Shown here in pieces: positions 6,842 through 9,623 of a DNA stretch of 9,623 nucleotides. A program made the position numbers and the translations under genes. This stretch comes from Actinomycetota bacterium (GTDB lineage Bacteria; Actinomycetota; Actinomycetes; S36-B12; UBA5976): positions 1 through 9,623 of the forward strand of contig CANJRK010000026.1 of assembly GCA_947476765.1 (NCBI GenBank). Direction: 5' to 3'. Below the pieces are notes generated by a model. It was not told the DNA's origin, ran no database searches, and saw only the letters and a list, made by a program, of their open reading frames with translations. The first letter of the stretch is position 1; every line of letters starts with the position of its first letter.

Positions 6842-7137
6842 ATCCAAATAATTACTTAGTACTTGCAGCCATCCTTTTCACGATTGGTGCATATGGAGTG
6901 TTAGTACGTCGCAACGCGATCATTGTTTTCATGAGTGTTGAACTGATGCTAAATGCTGCAAATTTGGCGTTTGTAGCAGCGGCCCGCAACACCGGAACTC
7001 TTGATGGCTTAATCGCGGCATTCTTCGTGATGGTGGTGGCAGCCGCCGAAGTCGTAGTTGGACTAGCAATCATTGTGACAATTTTCCGTACCCGTAGGTC
7101 GGCCTCGATCGACGAAGCAAGTCTGATGAAGTACTAG
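6838..7137 (+). CDS. nuoK: NADH-quinone oxidoreductase subunit K (MrpC-like membrane subunit), GTG start
   Basis: NuoK is an 11-kDa three-helix membrane subunit homologous to MrpC that carries part of the proton path. Helices lie at about residues 5-23, 28-49 and 58-83. Both key membrane glutamates are present: Glu35 in SVELMLNAANLAF and Glu71 in AAAEVVVGLAIIV, corresponding to E. coli NuoK Glu36 and Glu72. The 99-residue length is typical. The short basic tail RTRRSASIDEASLMKY follows the last helix. Initiation is at GTG, overlapping the nuoJ TGA by 4 bases behind a consensus SD. A 10-base gap separates the stop from nuoL. Confidence 0.97.
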   Translation: MNPNNYLVLAAILFTIGAYGVLVRRNAIIVFMSVELMLNAANLAFVAAARNTGTLDGLIAAFFVMVVAAAEVVVGLAIIVTIFRTRRSASIDEASLMKY

Positions 7138-7140
7138 GGG
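7136..7140 (+). promoter_or_regulatory. Shine-Dalgarno site for nuoL
   Basis: AGGGG overlaps the nuoK TAG stop and lies 7 bases before the nuoL ATG at 7148. It is the main element in the 10-base nuoK-nuoL spacer. Confidence 0.65.
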
Positions 7141-7147
7141 ACCTGAA

Positions 7148-9007
7148 ATGATTGCCGCTCTAATTGGTTTGCCGTTACTTGGCGCCACAGTGCTCTTGCT
7201 CGGGGGCCGTCGAACTAATGCCTGGGGACATTTCCTAGCGGTAGCAATGTCCGCAGCATCTTTCTTTGTTGGTCTTGGATTATTTCTTCAGATGCTTGGC
7301 AAGTCCGAAGAAGAACGAGAAATTGGGCAACATCTTTTTGATTGGATTGCAGTTGGCGCGTTCCAAGTTCCATTTGGACTTCATTTAGATCAGCTTTCAA
7401 TTGCTTTTGTTTTGCTGATCACTGGTGTGGGCACTTTGATTCACATTTATTCAATTGGCTACATGGAGCACGATCCAAATCGTCGGAGATTTTTTGCTTA
7501 TTTGAACTTATTCGTTGCTGCCATGTTGCTGCTAGTTCTGGCTGACAACTACTTTCTGCTTTATGTTGGCTGGGAAGGTGTTGGTCTAGCCTCATATTTG
7601 CTGATTAGTTTTTATCAACAAAAACCATCAGCAGCAGTCGCGGGCAAAAAAGCATTCATTGTTAATCGCGTAGGTGACGTCGGATTGTCGCTTGCAATCA
7701 TATTGATGTTTGTAACTTTTGGAACCGTAACTTTTGAGGGCGTAAATGCGGCGGCTGGTTTGGCAGATTCCAAAACAGTCACTTGGATTGGCTTAGCACT
7801 TTTGCTGGCTGCATGTGGCAAGAGCGCACAGTTCCCATTGCAATCTTGGCTACTTGATGCGATGGAAGGCCCAACACCAGTTTCTGCTCTGATTCACGCA
7901 GCAACCATGGTTACTGCTGGCGTCTATTTAATAGTGCGCGCGCACGCAATTTTTGATTTATCTCAAACTGCCCGTACCGCAGTGGTCGCAGTTGGTGCAA
8001 TCACATTGCTCTTAGGTGCATTTATTGGTACCGCAAAGGACGATATAAAGAAGGGTCTAGCAGGTTCCACTATGAGCCAGATCGGTTACATGATTCTTGC
8101 TGCGGGCTTGGGACCGGTTGGATATGTCTTTGCAATTTTCCACCTTTTGACGCATGGCATGTTCAAGGCCGGATTGTTCTTGGGCGCTGGTTCGGTAATG
8201 CACGGTATGCATGACGATGTAAATATGAGGCATTATGGCGCATTGCGCACCATGATGAAAATTACTTACGTCACATTTGGCCTTGGATTCTTGGCAATTA
8301 TTGGCATACCGCCATTCGCTGGATTTTGGTCAAAGGATGAAATCATCCATGCTGCCTTTGGTCAAAGTCTGTTTATCGGCTTAGCAACTTTGCTAGGTGC
8401 TGGGGTAACCGCGTTTTATATGACACGCATGATGGCTATGACATTCTTTGGTGAAGCTCGCTGGGAAGATGATGTGCACCCACACGAATCGCCAGCAGTG
8501 ATGACCGTTCCAATGATGGTTTTGGCACTTGGATCTGTCTTTGGGGGAATGGCAATGCTATTCCTAGGAGACATCGAACATTGGCTTGAGCCAGTAACTG
8601 GCTTTGCTTACCCAGATCATTCAATTTCTAATGCGGTGTTAATTCCAGTGACACTTTCGGTAGTTATATTCGGCGCTGGCTATGCCTGGTTGCGTTATGG
8701 ACGTCGCCCAGTGCCACTAGTTGCTCCAACAAACGTCAGTTTGTTAACTAAAGCAGCGCGCGCCGATGCCTTTGGCGATGCTATAAACGAAGCCGTGTTC
8801 ATGCGTCCGGGTCAATACTTAACTCGCTCACTTACATGGTTTGACTCTAAAGCGATAGATGGTTCGATTGGTGGTTTAGCAGCTGCTATTGGTGGGCTTT
8901 CTGCTCGCACCCGGAGATTGCAAAATGGTTTCGTCCGTTCGTATGCATTAACCATGCTCGGTGGCGCAGTTTTGATTGCCCTCGTACTCCTATTAGTGAG
9001 GCTTTAA
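7148..9007 (+). CDS. nuoL: NADH-quinone oxidoreductase subunit L (distal antiporter-like proton pump)
   Basis: NuoL is the terminal MrpA-like pump subunit of the membrane arm; its long C-terminal lateral helix runs along NuoM and NuoN. The conserved ionisable chain is complete: Glu143 (LLYVGWEGVGLASYLL), Lys225 (AACGKSAQFPLQSWLLDAME), His250 (SALIHAATMVTAG), Lys301 (DDIKKGLAGSTMSQIGYM), His332, His336 and Lys340 (FHLLTHGMFKAG), and Lys396-Asp397 (FWSKDEI). These align with E. coli Glu144, Lys229, His254, Lys305, His334, His338, Lys342 and Lys399-Asp400. Length (619) is typical. Multiple hydrophobic helices run throughout. A polar stretch at about 515-595 fits the lateral helix, and a final hydrophobic segment (about 598-618) fits the last membrane helix. 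It starts at ATG after a 10-base spacer; nuoM follows 2 bases after the TAA. Confidence 0.98.
   Translation: MIAALIGLPLLGATVLLLGGRRTNAWGHFLAVAMSAASFFVGLGLFLQMLGKSEEEREIGQHLFDWIAVGAFQVPFGLHLDQLSIAFVLLITGVGTLIHIYSIGYMEHDPNRRRFFAYLNLFVAAMLLLVLADNYFLLYVGWEGVGLASYLLISFYQQKPSAAVAGKKAFIVNRVGDVGLSLAIILMFVTFGTVTFEGVNAAAGLADSKTVTWIGLALLLAACGKSAQFPLQSWLLDAMEGPTPVSALIHAATMVTAGVYLIVRAHAIFDLSQTARTAVVAVGAITLLLGAFIGTAKDDIKKGLAGSTMSQIGYMILAAGLGPVGYVFAIFHLLTHGMFKAGLFLGAGSVMHGMHDDVNMRHYGALRTMMKITYVTFGLGFLAIIGIPPFAGFWSKDEIIHAAFGQSLFIGLATLLGAGVTAFYMTRMMAMTFFGEARWEDDVHPHESPAVMTVPMMVLALGSVFGGMAMLFLGDIEHWLEPVTGFAYPDHSISNAVLIPVTLSVVIFGAGYAWLRYGRRPVPLVAPTNVSLLTKAARADAFGDAINEAVFMRPGQYLTRSLTWFDSKAIDGSIGGLAAAIGGLSARTRRLQNGFVRSYALTMLGGAVLIALVLLLVRL
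8996..9001 (+). promoter_or_regulatory. Shine-Dalgarno-like site for nuoM
   Basis: GTGAGG, inside the last nuoL codons, lies 8 bases before the ATG at 9010 and supports that start. Confidence 0.55.
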
Positions 9008-9009
9008 TC

Positions 9010-9623
9010 ATGTTGCTAACGACGCTGATGCTGATCCCGCTTGTGGGAGCAATAGTTGTTTTCTTGCTACCTGCTGCAAAGACAAATCTTGCCAAGCAGA
9101 TCGCACTTGGATTTGCGCTGGCAACTTTTGTCGTTTCAGTCCTAATGGTGCTTGGGCTAGAAAATTCATCTGGTGGACTACAGCTTGTTGAGTCTTACGA
9201 TTGGATTCCGGCCTTTGGTATCTCCTGGACTTTAGGTGTGAATGGAATTTCGGCATCACTTATTGTGATGTCTGCAATTCTGGTTCCAGTTGCGATCATT
9301 GCTGGATGGTGGGACGCTGAAAATTCAAGCCAAGGATCAGTTAAGGGCTACTTTTCCTTGATTCTTGCGCTAGAAGTTTTCATTATTGGCGTCTTTGCCG
9401 CTAACGATCTATTCCTTTTCTACGTTTTCTTTGAAGCAATGCTGTTCCCGATCTACTTCTTAATCGGAAGATTTGGTGGCCCACAGCGCGCTTATGCAGC
9501 AATGAAGTTTTTGCTCTATTCACTCGTTGGGGGCCTATTTATGCTGGCTTCTCTTATCGGTCTTTATGTTGTATCCGGGCGTGAACTGGGTGCAGGTACT
9601 TTTGATTTTGAAACATTAACTAC
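9010..9623 (+). CDS. nuoM: NADH-quinone oxidoreductase subunit M (antiporter-like proton pump), 5' part
   Basis: The frame is open from the ATG to the window edge: 204 codons plus two bases, roughly the first 40% of a NuoM of usual length (about 500 residues). NuoM is the second MrpD-like pump subunit, between NuoL and NuoN. Helices are visible at about residues 2-21, 28-47, 80-98, 115-130, 133-152 and 168-189. The key Glu142 lies in LFLFYVFFEAMLFPIYFLIG, equivalent to E. coli NuoM Glu144. The NGISASLIVMSAILVP stretch (78-93) matches the NuoL/M 'DG(I/L)S' region, with Asn78 where Asp is usual. The downstream Lys and His residues lie outside the window. The gene begins 2 bases after the nuoL TAA, consistent with re-initiation. 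Truncation is by the window edge, not a mutation. Confidence 0.96.
   Translation, partial: MLLTTLMLIPLVGAIVVFLLPAAKTNLAKQIALGFALATFVVSVLMVLGLENSSGGLQLVESYDWIPAFGISWTLGVNGISASLIVMSAILVPVAIIAGWWDAENSSQGSVKGYFSLILALEVFIIGVFAANDLFLFYVFFEAMLFPIYFLIGRFGGPQRAYAAMKFLLYSLVGGLFMLASLIGLYVVSGRELGAGTFDFETLT

Larger units (their letters stand above)
1..9623 (+). other. nuo operon fragment (nuoD'-EFGHIJKLM')
   Basis: Ten consecutive same-strand genes in canonical nuo order encode most of NADH:quinone oxidoreductase (complex I). The longest gap between genes is 10 bases, and six of the nine junctions overlap, so the genes are almost certainly one transcript with coupled translation. nuoA, nuoB and nuoC are expected to the left with the rest of nuoD, and the rest of nuoM plus nuoN to the right. 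No promoter or rho-independent terminator was found inside the window; any would have to lie within coding sequence. Confidence 0.97.

Noticed and set aside
7138..7147. nuoK-nuoL spacer considered for an internal promoter or terminator
   Set aside because: Only 10 bases long and taken up by the nuoL SD; no room for promoter boxes or a hairpin.
1..9623. Search for cargo genes, mobile elements, CRISPR arrays or RNA genes within the operon
   Set aside because: Every base falls in a nuo gene or a spacer of 10 bases or less, with no disrupted gene, inverted terminal repeats or spaced direct repeats seen.

Overview
The window is a stretch of a bacterial nuo operon, which encodes the proton-pumping NADH:quinone oxidoreductase (respiratory complex I, NDH-1). 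All genes lie on the + strand in the standard order: the last codons of nuoD, then complete nuoE, nuoF, nuoG, nuoH, nuoI, nuoJ, nuoK and nuoL, and the first 204 codons of nuoM, which runs off the right edge. Every assignment rests on cluster-ligand cysteines, membrane-subunit signature motifs and gene order.

The protein sequences look actinobacterial. NuoF, NuoG and NuoI read like the versions I recall from Mycobacterium and Streptomyces. NuoE, NuoH and NuoJ carry extra hydrophilic C-terminal tails typical of that phylum, including a Pro-rich FDPFAGGFPVPPMPGQ element in NuoH. Base composition is clearly lower in GC than in most cultured actinobacteria, by eye somewhat under 50%, with many A/T-ending codons. 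Genes are packed with almost no spacers. This combination suggests a streamlined aquatic actinobacterium, for example the freshwater acI/Nanopelagicales group. That placement is inference, not something the sequence proves.

Layout: bases 1-72 are the nuoD tail. Bases 73-4231 hold the electron-input module (nuoEFG: FMN, N1a, N3, N1b, N4, N5, N7). Bases 4231-5568 hold nuoH, the membrane anchor that forms the quinone-chamber floor. Bases 5568-6116 hold nuoI (clusters N6a and N6b). Bases 6113-7137 hold nuoJ and nuoK, the small membrane subunits. Bases 7148-9623 hold the antiporter-like pump subunits nuoL and partial nuoM. NADH is oxidised at NuoF, electrons pass through NuoE/F/G and NuoI to quinone at the NuoD/B/H site, and the energy released drives ion translocation through NuoH, J, K, L and M (and NuoN, outside the window).

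Junctions are tight: nuoD/E abut; nuoE/F, F/G, I/J and J/K overlap by 4 bases; nuoG/H and H/I overlap by 1 base; K/L and L/M have gaps of 10 and 2 bases. Translational coupling is likely throughout. nuoJ starts with TTG and nuoK with GTG, each overlapping the preceding stop. There is no non-coding stretch long enough for a promoter, terminator or RNA gene, and I saw no mobile element, CRISPR array or foreign cargo. This is an ordinary core-metabolism locus. The points worth a second look are lineage-specific tails, a cysteine cluster at the end of NuoG, one substitution in the NuoF FMN loop, and the start-codon pattern. I found no evidence of a previously undescribed system.
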